A stretch of DNA of 64,000 nucleotides from contig OY754337.1 in the NCBI GenBank assembly GCA_963573305.1, forward strand, positions 67,739,094 through 67,803,093, read 5' to 3'. Below the pieces are notes generated by a model. The model was not told the origin of the DNA. It did not search any database and saw only the letters and a list, made by a program, of their open reading frames with translations. Shown here piece after piece: positions 1 to 10,559 of this stretch (position 1 is its first letter; each line of letters opens with the position of its first letter). Made by a program: the position numbers and the translations under genes. The stretch comes from Pyrrhosoma nymphula (lineage: Eukaryota > Arthropoda > Insecta > Odonata > Coenagrionidae).

Positions 1-130
1 GGAAGTTATGGCAGACTTGATGTCGGGTAAGACATTAGTAGATAAGTGAATAGGTGGACTTCAAAAGGGGGAAGTTAGGTTAGCAGGATACGGACTCGCC
101 AAAAACCTATCCATCAGCTGGTAGACTACC
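1..130 (+). repeat. Decayed 3' tail of a LINE
   Basis: The block GGATACGGACTCGCCAAAAA followed by CCTATCCATCAGCTGGTAGA is a diverged version of the 3' tail seen at 20689-20744 and 50400-50460 (GGACTGTCCAAGAACCTACC, then AATCAGCTGG). No coding frame remains upstream. The element would extend left of the window. Assignment rests only on the tail similarity. Confidence 0.4.
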
Positions 131-570
131 CAATGATAATGATTACCGAGGTATATTCACGAACTACAACTTAATTCGTCATTGAACTAATAAAAATAAG
201 TATTAACAAAACAAACGATAGCAATTGATTCCACCGGTAATTCTTGACTTTTAAAAATAATTTTATATAATAATAATAACAAATTTATTTTGAAATATCT
301 TCGTCAATTTCATCTTTATCATTCATCAGTTACACCATATTCCCCCTTTTTGCTTCCAACCTAGCTTTTTCTGCAGCAGTTTTCGTCCTAGCTTCACTGC
401 GATATAAGAGCATGCTCCAAATATATTATTAATGAGGTGCTTACTCACTTTCTGGCTTGTGTTGCTAGATATTAGTAGACTCTTCTTCAGGTAAAATGCC
501 TTCTTTGGCTAGGCAACTCTTTTTTCATTATCTTACTGCCTCTTCTAAAAATAATGTTCACACTAAATAT
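131..570. other. AT-rich stretch, no gene seen
   Basis: AT-rich sequence with homopolymer runs. No convincing coding frame, splice pair or repeat copy was found. Confidence 0.4.
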
Positions 571-574
571 GCAT

Positions 575-1190
575 AGAAAGACGAGAAGGAACGGAAAGGG
601 GAATGGCAGATAAAGAGGGAAGAGGAGAGGGAAACGAAGGCGTCCAACGGAAGCCTCACCCACACCCATTACACTGCCTTACACCATCTTCTCCTGCTCG
701 CCCTCCCGCCAACAGAGCCCTGGAACATTCTCCAGGGGATCTTGAGCAGGAAATATCACCGCAGAAGAAGAGGGGTGGATGACGGAGCAGAGAATGAAGG
801 AAGGGGGGGGGGGGGCGAGGGGTTTTCCACGAGGAAAAGGGATTGGTATGGAGAGGGGGAGAGGGAAAGACGCGGCCGAGTCTGGTGGTAAATGGGGAGG
901 GGGGAAGAGGAGGGGGGAGTGGTTGGGGTGACGTAAAAACAGTAGTGAACGGCTGAAGGGAGATGGGAAGGAGACTGGAGAGTGTGGGGGGGAGAAAGAG
1001 GATGTTGTTGTGGGGGTGGTGGCAAGCAAGAAATGGGGAGGGGGTCAGGGGGGGGAACGGTGGCTGGTTGAGGGCAGGCAAAGGGCAAGTGTGGGGCAGG
1101 GAGGAAGACGTGTCGGAAAGACCGGCAGAAGACAAAGGGGGTCCAGGGGGGAGTTAAGGGTGGCGGCTGCGGCGGTGCGGGCAGCGGAGC
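575..1190 (+). repeat. Purine-rich (G/A) low-complexity tract
   Basis: The + strand is almost all G and A for about 600 bases, with a run of 13 G near 808 and many GGGG blocks. The minus-strand frames across it are proline/serine/leucine-rich simply because they read CT-rich sequence, so they are not taken as genes. Similar tracts recur at 5765, 8225, 11790, 28800, 30790, 31270, 33330, 36300 (opposite strand) and 60350. Confidence 0.6.
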
Positions 1191-2580
1191 GGACTCGGGC
1201 TATCCGACAACTGCCACGCCGAAAGAGCATCGATTCCAAAAAGCGACCGCGTTACTCCATGAAAAAAAATCTTAGGAGCAGATTTTACCCAGACACATGC
1301 CAATAAAAATATGAATACACATTATCATTTCGAAAAAAACACGTTCAAAATGTACCCAAGCATAATAAAGCGAGATAGGGTCGTTCTTAAGAAAACTGAT
1401 GAATCCATCGCGTTCGCAAGTAAAACCTCTACTTAGTAGTAGTGAAATTTAGAAGCGGAAAAAGAGGTGGGTGGAGGAAGCGCGGGGGTTTTATTTATGA
1501 CATGCTGAAGAGGGTAAAAGGGAAGAATTAAGTAGGCACGGAATAGAAAGGAAAGGAATAGGAATTTAGACGGTATAATAAATGTACACAGGCGATAAAA
1601 ATAGCTTAAAAGGAGTTTTTAAATGAAAAATAATTAATAGCCCAAATAATACATACAAAAAAATAGATAGTGGATGATGAAATTACAAGGGACTGTCCAT
1701 GGACCAACCATTTGATTATTAGGAAATCAAAATAGACAAGCCGATGAAATCACCGATACAAAAGACAGATGAGGTTTGATTGACTCCGTAAAAAATATTT
1801 CTTTATGAAATAAGTATTTACGAATGAATGTCAGTGAATCAACGAGCCTAGTGCGTTCCTAAACAACATTGTCGTATTTATAAAGGAGTGTTTGCTTATA
1901 CTTTTCCAATTCCTCTAGTGTTGTCTTCTTTACTATTTTTTGCCCAGTATTTGCAAGCCATTGAAACAGAAGACGATAATTTACTAAACCACCGATGATA
2001 CATAGGTTTTTTTCTTTTTCCGGTTGTCACCAAATATGAGGTTATTAAGGGCATAAGTTTTTAATCATGCTCTATATCTTTCCAAAAAAATCTAGGCCCA
2101 TAAAAAAAATAAAATGCGGACAGAACTTCGGAGGTTTTTATGATAAGGAACTAATGAACAAGCGAGGAGATATACCACCGAAGGAGAGTACCTATTTTAA
2201 AAATATTGGAAATATCTATAATCCGCGTACCCGGTTGTTAAGGTTTATTTTTATGACACCTATTAGTTACATTGAAAATTCTCCAAGGAATATATGTTTT
2301 TATTTTTTTAGTAAATTCCAAAGATAAGTGCCTATAAACCATCTAAGAATATCTCATCTTGATACTTCGCATACATTTTTCTCGGTTGCGAACTACGACG
2401 GACTACCAATCAATTGTTACTAAGAAATCATCTCTTAAATGGCATACTTCCCTCATTATTTCAAGAGAAAATTAATGTTGAAAAGCTACCATTACTTCTT
2501 TATGATGTAAGATTTAAGGCTTTCCCGGTTTATTCTTGTTATGTAGATTTCTGTTACGTTATGTAGATGTATGTTACGTA
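1191..2580. other. No gene recognised
   Basis: AT-rich sequence. The 86-codon frame at 2067-2327 is lysine/isoleucine-rich in AT-rich DNA, has no domain I recognise, and is not flanked by convincing splice sites. Near 2548-2580 the motif TTATGTAGAT repeats. Confidence 0.4.
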
Positions 2581-2720
2581 GTCTGCCATCGTCCTCAGGG
2601 TGAAATGAGGACGATGGCAGACTTTACCGTCGAAACGTCGTTGCAACTCACCAACATCAACCGGATGGAACCCCGAGAACTCAACATCACACTGCTTCAT
2701 GAGTTTCCGGTATTCCACGA
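2581..2720 (+). repeat. Perfect hairpin and hammerhead-like tail of a retroelement
   Basis: Bases 2581-2597 and 2606-2622 are a perfect 17-bp inverted repeat around an 8-base loop. The right arm leads into GAGGACGATGGCAGAC, then ACCGTCGAAACGTCG. The same arrangement (GGCAGA-loop-GCC, then GAAACGTCGG) recurs at 27779 and 57537. This matches the general layout of hammerhead-type motifs known in Penelope-like elements, but the CUGA part of the core is imperfect here (ATGAGGA). The open frame across it (2536-2724) looks incidental. Confidence 0.45.
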
Positions 2721-2810
2721 TTAGCACTTCCCATGTCTAGACAATTTTGTTTACGGAGCTGATTGCTTTGCAGCCAACATTTGAGCAAATGAGCCTAGCC
2801 ACGGGAGATA

Positions 2811-3073
2811 ATTGAGGGCCTGAGAGTCAAAGTAATACAAGTGGCATCAACACGAAAAACGATATGAGTGCGTATTTTCTAAGTTGCATCCGTCGGGTAC
2901 CGTCAGATAGTTAGAGGAAAAGGAATGCAAGTGGTCGAAATTATGGTTCTGCGATCTAGCCGCCGAACACTTGAGCTTCTTTGCTTTTAGTCATTTATAA
3001 CCGGGGCAAAGTGATACAGGTGACACTGGACGATGTTTGTCACTTGCATTACTTTGACTCTCAGGCCCTCAAT
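2811..3073. mobile_element. MITE with 33-bp TIRs and TA duplication (Tc1/mariner-like)
   Basis: The left end ATTGAGGGCCTGAGAGTC continuing to 2843 is repeated in reverse complement at 3041-3073 with one mismatch visible over 33 bases. TA lies directly outside both ends (2809-2810 and 3074-3075), as expected of a Tc1/mariner-type target duplication. The 263-bp body has no coding frame, so it would depend on a transposase made elsewhere. Superfamily is inferred from the TA duplication alone. Confidence 0.8.
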
Positions 3074-3075
3074 TA

Positions 3076-3608
3076 CAACAGGCTGCTACACTAAAACAAT
3101 TTTTGTCCTCTCTTTCTGGGGTAGTATACAATGCAAGAACTGCCTCATACAACTCTTATGATGAGAAAAACCAACAGACTACTTATTCCCAAATTCCAAT
3201 CTTATTCATTCCTGCGTAGTTCCAATCATGCCTTGATCATTATCAACAAACTACATTTTTTCAAATGAAATTATGTTAATGGACCATTCAAGATATATAA
3301 AATGCAATGCGCGTCTTGATACCAATGCAATTGTCTCCCTTACGTGGAATTCCAGATATAAATGGCTCAAAGGGTGAGAAAGTTCATCTGTTTAGGATAA
3401 ACCTAACCTTAAAAATATTCCTGGTAATCATAAAAATTCTAAATACCGCGTCATTGAGACTAGCGCGTAAATACATGGATTCACGTTAAATAAATAATAT
3501 ACAATTACAGCATCATTTCAGTTTTTTCACGGCAAAGGATAGGTATACTTACTCCTTAGGTATATTTTCTCTTTGCTTTCACTGAATGTTTCAAGTATCT
3601 TTTGCTTC
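3076..3608. other. No gene recognised
   Basis: AT-rich; the 60-codon frame at 3307-3489 has no supporting features. Confidence 0.35.
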
Positions 3609-3612
3609 TTAA

Positions 3613-4313
3613 GGTGGCACCAAACTGACTATGTGAGTCAATAAAAATACTAAATTACACATTTTGATTTATTTGGTCTAAAATATCCTGATTTCGTTCG
3701 TGAAATAGGTCACCTATTAAAAACCAAAATTAAGGCACAAAATATGCAGATTATTCCACGAAAATATTTTTCATGGCCATATTTGTCCAGCCGTTGGTGT
3801 AAAGCTCTTGATAGGAAAGTACGGTCAACATTCGCATAGGCCAAAAATGTAGGGAGCCAATCAGAAGCCTCGATTGTCGGCATATGTTGAGATCAAACGT
3901 TGACCGTACTTTCCTATCAAAAGCTTTACATTGGTGTCGACTGCAGCGCCATTTGTATGGAAGTACCGCATTTCGACTTCAATTACGGCAGTAATTCGCT
4001 AATAACTCTGAGAAATAGGTTGTAACATTCATATATTTTATTTTCATATCAATTTACGAGAACTTTACGCATCTTATAAACAGTTTTCAATAAAAGCTTA
4101 TATATGCTTTCTCATTCAAATCGACGTTTTTCGGCTGTAATCTGAGCAATCTACTTAAGAGCTCATGTTAAAATCTACACTTTCAATGCTGAATCACAGT
4201 AAAACTAGTCTGGAATCCCTATTTTTTCACCTCACTTTATACAACGCACTTCAAAGATGCTATGTTTAACATTCAGAATTTCCGGAATAAGTGACCCTGA
4301 GGTCAGAGCCACC
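3613..4313. mobile_element. TTAA-flanked non-autonomous DNA transposon
   Basis: The ends GGTGGCACC (left) and GAGCCACC (right) form short TIRs, and TTAA sits directly outside both (3609-3612, 4314-4317). A TTAA duplication is typical of piggyBac-type elements. The 701-bp body is noncoding. The outer bases TTAAGGTGG resemble the TTAAGGTAG ends of the MITE family at 14385, 15244 and 35398. A smaller inverted-repeat element is nested at 3799-3929. Confidence 0.6.
3799..3929. mobile_element. Short TIR element nested in the TTAA element
   Basis: Arms 3799-3829 and 3899-3929 are inverted repeats matching at 30 of 31 positions (GTAAAGCTCTTGATAGGAAA at the left outer end). The 131-bp unit is flanked by TTGGT on both sides, offset by one base on the right. 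The well-matched arms against the short, imperfect ends of the surrounding element suggest a later insertion. Confidence 0.65.
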
Positions 4314-4334
4314 TTAAGCGAGTACTTGAGTATA

Positions 4335-4735
4335 AAATGTTAGTAAGAGAGTGCCCAACCCATCTGGTACTGTATACTGTTCCATATGGTTCAAATTTCC
4401 TCATCTGCTTTTCTGTACACTTCATTTCATTATTTTATCAGTGTGTTTGATCTTCAACATCTGCCTGCAACACCAGGTTTCGAAATCTCCAAATATTTTC
4501 AGGTCTGCTTTTCCAAAGGTCCATGTTTCCGATCCATCGAGAGCTATGCTCCACACGAATGTTTTCATAAACCATTTCCTCGTTTGCAGTCCTATCTTCT
4601 TTGAACTAAGAGGTCTCCTTATCATCATGAACCTTTCTGGGGCTATTCTACCTTTGATGCCCATTTTACTTCTTCTGTCCCACGTGATGGTGCTTCCGAG
4701 GTAGGCGAAGGAGTTCACTGGTTCTAATATTTCTT
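4335..4735 (-). pseudogene. LINE reverse-transcriptase C-terminal fragment
   Basis: On the minus strand the frame 4718-4422 reads with the pattern usual just after the catalytic core of APE-type LINE reverse transcriptases: FAYLGSTIT near its start, then RRPLSSKKIGLQTRK, WSIALDGSETWT, and FETWCCRQMLKIKHTD near its end. This joins thumb and connection regions and lacks both the catalytic core and the endonuclease. The copy is 5'-truncated and its downstream C-terminal part is lost. It belongs with the lineage seen at 46830 and 52190. Confidence 0.75.
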
Positions 4736-4739
4736 TATA

Positions 4740-5210
4740 GCGATAAAAATTTAAACATTTTACATAAGCCGCAGGTTAAAGATACGCTCAATTTTCCGAG
4801 TTGTTATCCGAAGTAAATTTGAGGTGAATTGCTTCAATTAAGACGTAAAGAGCAAATTAAAAACTCCGTGCTTCTACATGGCAGGTTAGATCACATGCAT
4901 GAAATTAGATACATGGATTGAAGAACGGAATTTTTTTAAAATGTAATTTCGTCCACACACGATTAGGGGCCACAATCACTGCGATCGTAGCCCCAGGTAA
5001 TGCAAATGGTATCGATATATGGCGTCGTATTTTCATTCATTTCATTATTTTTCAATGGGATCCTAATTTTATTATAGGTATATATTATGTCTGCTATTTC
5101 GTAATTATTTTTGCACGTTTTGCAAGTTAGCATTGAACTTTAACGAATGGTCCCCATGATGATAGAGTGCAGTATCCACTCCGTCTGAATATAATTGTAG
5201 TCTGAAGCAG
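4740..5210. other. No gene recognised
   Basis: AT-rich, no coding signal beyond short chance frames. Confidence 0.35.
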
Positions 5211-5214
5211 TAAT

Positions 5215-5400
5215 TCCGGCCCCGGTGGCGGCGCGACGGGGTGAAGTCCTCGCTTGCTAATCCGAGGGTCGCGGGTTTGAGTCTCACCTGGGTCGGTTTT
5301 TCGCATGCCCAGGGCCTGGGTGTTTCTGTCAATTTCTGGTGGTTCGGCCCCTGAGAAACCTGAAAAAAAGCCAATGTCTAATCGGGACCGCAGGGGCATA
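5215..5400 (+). repeat. tRNA-derived SINE
   Basis: The first ~75 bases look like a tRNA-derived head: a box A-like TGGCGGCGCGACGGGG near 5226, an anticodon-arm-like CCTCG...CGAGG, and a box B-like GCGGGTTTGAGTCTCACC near 5270. An unrelated body follows, with TTTCTGGTGGTTCGGCCCC, and no coding capacity. Such elements are transcribed by RNA polymerase III from the internal boxes and copied by LINE machinery. The body and missing acceptor-stem pairing argue against a functional tRNA gene. The minus-strand frames here (5105-5408) are read-through of the SINE. Confidence 0.7.
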
Positions 5401-5764
5401 CGGACCACCAGAATAGTCCGAGAGCAAAAACAAATCTCCTGCCACGTAAGGTATTTACCATAAAAGTATCCTTAGTAATATAGCTACCATTTTGTATTTC
5501 ATATGTGACGAATAGTGCAAGCTAAGTGCCGAGTCACCCCCAGCCACACACCATTTGGATGATAGAATGCCAACTAGATGTAAATTTTTATGCACATTTA
5601 TAGTGCAGCGATTATTTATTGGTGTTTCCACACAAGTGTTACTTCGGCACACAATCTAATCCAAGACTAACTAATCCTACATAGACCGCTTGCTGAGGAC
5701 AGGTGAACAGAATCGATTCGACGTCCGAATCGAATATATATCTGGCAACTCATCGCACTCAGTG
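5401..5764. other. No gene recognised
   Basis: Nothing recognisable between the SINE and the purine-rich tract. Confidence 0.35.
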
Positions 5765-6055
5765 AAGCGTAGAGGAAGGAATGCCGCTGGAAAGGGTGAA
5801 GCATCTGTGTGTGTAGGAGAGAGAGGCGAGATGATGAGAGAAAACTAAGGTCGACAGAGAGAGAGAAAGCATGTTGTGGTAGGGGTGAGGGGTTGGTGAA
5901 GGAAGAGATCGCACGAGAAGCACAGAGGGAGCAGGGAGCACACGGGTTGGTTATGGCTGCGGCTGAAAATGAGGCGCGCGCGGGCGATATCTTTTTAAAG
6001 GGGAAAGGAAGCGGCTACGGATTTCAGGGGAATAGAAAGGAGAGAGAGAGAATAA
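5765..6055 (+). repeat. Purine-rich (GA) tract
   Basis: GAGAGAG-rich + strand with GGGGTGAGGGG. Open frames on both strands follow the composition and are not supported as genes. Confidence 0.5.
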
Positions 6056-6221
6056 GCATAAACGCTCAATCGCTAAATAGATGTTATTAAATCACGTAAA
6101 ACCAATTAATATTGAAGTATAAAATACGGAACGCTATGAAGACAACAATAAATAAAAATTGTAGCTATACAATAGAAACGCTAGCGTAAAAATATATCGA
6201 TTTAATTAAAGAATATGACCA

Positions 6222-6391
6222 GGAGCCTTATTCAGTAAGGACTCAACAAGGTCGAACCTCGGAAAGTTCGTGGATGTGACGTCAAAGCCCCCAATAAATC
6301 TCACCTTTTGAATGGCCCTATTTGATATTTTAAAGGCTGTGACGTCAAAATTTCGTCACTTTCGAGACAGAAATTCCGTGAACATACAGAA
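6222..6391 (+). repeat. Dispersed ~170-bp repeat with paired TGACGTCA motifs, copy 1
   Basis: Copy 1 of a three-copy family (others at 21445-21610 and 56289-56456, the last inverted). Shared landmarks in order: GCCTTATTCAGTAAGGACTC, GGTCGAACCTCGGAAA, TGTGACGTCAAAGCCCCC, AAATCTCA, CTGTGACGTCAAAA, GTCACTTTCGAG, GAACATACAGAA. Two exact copies of the palindrome TGACGTCA, the consensus CREB/ATF binding site, lie about 63 bases apart. No TIR or coding frame was found, so the element class is unknown. Confidence 0.7.
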
Positions 6392-8215
6392 AAGCCCTCC
6401 AGATAGGATCTCATAAAGCAAAAATTACTTTTGGAGGCTTGGTTATATAAATATAATGTAGGGTTCTTCATGAAAATATAAAGGGGCTACTTAAAATTTC
6501 GTGCTCACAGTTTAATTCGCTTACCGAACATATAAAAGTAAGAATTATCGAAGCAAACGAAAACAAATGATTCCACCACTAATTCTTGACATTCATTACT
6601 TCATCCATTTTTTTAATATCCCGTTAAATCCCAGAATGCCTCCATGTATGTTCTTCCTTCCTATTTCTAGTTCACTTATCTGCACCTCTGACATATGATT
6701 TACGTGCTACTGTAAGTATTTTCTAGTTCCCCGTAGCAAACGTTCTAAGTTAGTAAAAATTCCCGATTTTCGAGGAAAATCCTTTGAAAGATGGAAGTTA
6801 CGTCTTTTCGTAATTATACCTTGGGTACATGTCACAACTTACGCACGTACTTGTAGAAAAAAAAGGACACTTACTTTGAAAACCAGTCTTAATCAATACG
6901 GGATTATCTATGTTCACAAAAATACCCAGGAAATTAACAAGAGTAAATGGTGTAAATGGTCGTATCGTAGGAAACATTCAATCCAAAAACATTGTAGAAT
7001 TGTAAAAAAAACTGTATGAGATTCCAAATCGCTCAAGGAATTAAATAGTGACCAAAAGAAGACACCCAACCAACTTGAAACACCATTTAAAAACGGATCA
7101 CCATTTCATCTAAGGATTTCTAGGTATCAACATTCTTTTTCCTGCGCGTCACATGTTTTGCTAAAAAGGTTGAATGGCCATAATAATCGTGCAACAAAAC
7201 TACTTTACTGATATAGTAGTACTATGATTTTCAACAAATGAAAGGGACATTCATTTTAGAAATGTATGAAGAGAACTTGGAAGTAAGCTGAGAAAATAAT
7301 ACAAAATTAAAGACGAAACTCAATCCGACAACAACCTACATCGAATTTTGACAAAACGCTCCCGAGTACCATGAATTTTCTTATGGATTGTACGAAGCGA
7401 ATTAAATTATACGGTTACTTGCTGATGACACTATTTATTGAGTATTCACAACTAACAGACAACTGCATGTTTAGCAAGGGTTTCAGATTTTAAGGTCGGC
7501 TAATTACCGCCAGTCTCAAGTTTCAAACACAAGCAACATTTCTTTTGGATTTAAACCAATCTTAGGAATCATGACAGCTGATAATGAACACTTGTTATGC
7601 AAACTAAACATGCTTATTCCAAATAACAAAGGTAGACACAAGAGGATAATTTACATAATGAATGTAAATTGTAATTTTTACAAAAATGCTCAAATCAATA
7701 GAATGTGTGCACCATTTAATATTTTGTGCAATGACCTAAATTAAATTTTAGGACAGAAATAATTATTATAGAAAAGCGTTTAATAAATTTTCAGCACTCA
7801 AATTGTAAAATACAAATGATGATAATGTTTATGTAAGTACCATATATTTCTGGCCAGCTTGACTCTTTCTTGTATTTTTAACAATTGTAAACATTTGTAT
7901 TTGTTATTACTGTTCACCCTTTAATTATATTTATAATTCAATTCAAATTCAACACTTAGTGCCCACCGAACCTGATTGACTCGAAATTCTTTATACTCCA
8001 ATCCCGAGTCTAATCTGAATATTGACAATTAGAATATTAATGGGGCAAATATTTTCTTTCAAACACACGAATCAGCACACTCTAGAATCAAGCCTGGCAC
8101 CGCCCATGCGTCACTGAAGTGATGATAATTCGACGTAATTTTCGCTAATAGTCGACCACTTACTTAACGACATAGACGACTCAACTCTTCGACATCGAAG
8201 TTCTGCAGTCTAGCT
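6392..8215. other. Long AT-rich stretch, no gene seen
   Basis: About 1.8 kb of AT-rich sequence with no frame above about 60 codons and no recognised repeat. Confidence 0.45.
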
Positions 8216-8221
8216 TAACAC

Positions 8222-8545
8222 GTGAATAAGGGGGAGGATGGGAGGGAAAACCGATTTTAGGAGAGAACGACGCAAGAGAGTGTAAACGGTATGTGTGGGA
8301 ATGGTCGGGGGAGCGGGAAGAAAGGGGGAGGGAGGGTATGGCGGGATAGGGAGAAGAGAAATGGGGTCGCGCGCATGGCAGCCAGTGGGCGGGGGTGGGG
8401 GAGAAATCGCCAAGGGGTAAAGTAGGGGAAGGGTAAAAGGGTATATTTTCCGACGTCGGTTACCGTGGTTAAAGGGACAACTGGATGGCGCGAGGGGAAC
8501 TCTTAGCGGTAATGGTGGGAAGGGTAACGTGAGGAATAGGACGAC
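8222..8545 (+). repeat. Purine-rich (G/A) tract
   Basis: The + strand has long GGGGGAGGGAGGG-type runs. The 121-codon minus-strand frame (8575-8210) is proline/leucine/serine-rich through composition and is not supported as a gene. Confidence 0.5.
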
Positions 8546-9735
8546 GGAGAATACATCGAGGTTAATAGGACACATTCTGGGGGATAAAGGTTTTCATTTT
8601 ACCTCTATTAATCCACTGGTATGTCTCCAGATATTCTATGAAAACGAAAAAAATAACGCTTGTCCGAGAGATGAGCGAAAATAAAACCCCAACCCCGCTG
8701 GCCTAAACCAAGTATATTGCACCACATGTGAAAAAATGCATCCGGAGTTAAATTATAAGTAGGAAACATCTGACCAGAAGAACCGAGAAAGAATGCCTAC
8801 GAAACGTCGTCACCAGGGGAAGTACCGCGGAATAGGACCTAAGAGATATTCAAAATCAACAATCCGCAGGAGCCTTCAGTTTAACAACTTTTTCATTAGC
8901 TTAGAAATTCAGGGGGCAAAATTAAATTAAGTCACGCGGAACCGGAGCAGAAGTAATATTTTGTCATGTTTTAAGAAGCATGCTGCTTCTGAAGGGCTCC
9001 CTCCCTGGCATCCGAAATTTATAATTCCCATGAAACTAGGTCGTCCACAATTGCTGAGTGAAAATTGCCAAATCTAATGGAACCCTTTTCAGAATACATG
9101 CATTTGCCACCTGTAATTGTCACTCCCCGAGGTCTAACGACAACGAAACGGATGTTCATACTCACTTGCAGGAAAGGAAATGACCGATGTCGTATTTTTC
9201 ATGACGGCCAAAAATGGTAACTTACCTGTAAAAGAAGAGAAAAATTATTAAAACAAACACAAACAATAAATTAACCTAAACGGCGATAAAAATTTTATTT
9301 AACCTCGAACTATTTCGAAAAAATATGACAAACGGCTTGAGAAAACAATTATTTTTGATCGGAACCTGTACCTAATGTCCAACCAATTTCAAGATGCACA
9401 TATACCCGATTTACCGATCTTGATTTGGTGATGGACTATTTACTGATGCCACTTTCCATTGAGCGTTTCTATTTTATTTAAGGATTACTTTTTCCCAGAA
9501 AAATTCCCTCTATCACTACATTTAAAACATTAGGAGAATTTTTGTAATAAAACTAAGCAGAGAAACCTAAGCGGCGATGGAAATTAAAAGTTAATAATAT
9601 TCTGCAATACAAAATTATTTTGGTGGATCCTTAAAATAGTTGTTAACTAAATAAAAGACCTTTAAATAGTTGTTTGCAAATTTCCGGTGCGAATAGGATC
9701 GTGTAAAGGTGGCGTAACATTAATCTGTACCTACA
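8546..9735. other. No gene recognised
   Basis: Mostly AT-rich. GAAACGTCGTC near 8811 resembles the GAAACGTCG retroelement-tail motif seen elsewhere but lacks the preceding stem. Confidence 0.35.
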
Positions 9736-9736
9736 G

Positions 9737-10083
9737 GAGACAACACGGTTATAATGAAGTCACTTTACTTCATCTACAACAAGAACACCTTCAAGCCTGA
9801 ACAGCACACCACGACTTCTCAATGCTTCTTCACCGCCTGATAATTGCCATGGAACGGTCGAGAGACCTTCGGCAGTCAAGAGTGGATTCCTTAAGGAATT
9901 CTCCCTGTTCAGCGTTGAACTCAACTCCGAAGGCAACGATAGGATACGATGGGAGATGGTGTATGAGGAAGACGAATGGGCAATGCAGGAGAGGAGGAAA
10001 GAAGACGTCGAGAAACGGTGCGTGAACGGGACAGGCGATAATACACAACCTCCAAGCTATAAGCAAGTCAGAAAGAATTGTTA
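9737..10083 (+). pseudogene. Degenerate coding stretch of unknown origin
   Basis: An acceptor-like CCTACAG at about 9730-9736 precedes a frame with ATG at 9755 (MKSLYFIYNKNTFKPEQ...) that stops at about 9837. A different frame, open without an early ATG, then runs to a stop at about 10083 and is strikingly protein-like: KSGFLKEFSLFSVELNSEG, RIRWEMVYEEDEWAMQ and ERRKEDVEKRC. The break suggests a frameshifted remnant of a gene or transposon protein. I do not recognise a family. Confidence 0.3.
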
Positions 10084-10265
10084 ATTCGGAGTTCTTCGAA
10101 GGGCAATAAATATTACGTGCATATGGAGGAAGAACCTAAGAATAAGTATCGGACTGCACCGGAGAACTCTCCCGGAGTGGAGACCACAATATAACATGTT
10201 AGAATCGATTTCAATAGACACCCAGCTTCACAGTCTACAACAGTCTTGACTCAGGGAAAAGGTAT

Positions 10266-10559
10266 GTGGCAAAATTGCTTCGTAAATATGAATACAATTC
10301 GCAGGCATCCGGCAACTACAGGCGAAAGCAAACAGTACGAAAAGGACACGATTCAACGAATGGACTAAGTGGCCAGGCAACGCACAAAGTCAAGTTTGTA
10401 CGAACGGCCTTAACGACAGAACTTCACATTCTTCATTTCGAAGTACCTACTTGTTTCACGGATGTGAGTAAAGAATTGTTGGAAAAAGTCTTCCATTTTA
10501 CCAAGGCTAGCAGTTTTGCACATAACCAACATTCGGAAATTTACCAAACTGAATGGTAG
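10266..10559 (+). CDS. Hypothetical 97-codon frame
   Basis: A 97-codon frame from ATG 10266. It is basic in its first third (RRKQTVRKGH) and ordinary afterwards (KFVRTALTTELHILHFEVP, VSKELLEKVFHF). No domain or signal peptide is seen. It follows the degenerate coding stretch at 9737-10083 on the same strand and could be a further piece of the same decayed unit. Chance opening remains possible. Confidence 0.2.
   Translation: MAKLLRKYEYNSQASGNYRRKQTVRKGHDSTNGLSGQATHKVKFVRTALTTELHILHFEVPTCFTDVSKELLEKVFHFTKASSFAHNQHSEIYQTEW

Noticed and set aside
656..1135. 159-codon proline-rich minus frame
   Set aside because: Composition of the purine tract; three overlapping minus frames and two plus frames are open together.
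5218..5292. A functional tRNA gene
   Set aside because: Box A and box B are present but acceptor and D/T-arm pairing are poor, and a non-tRNA body follows; a SINE fits better.
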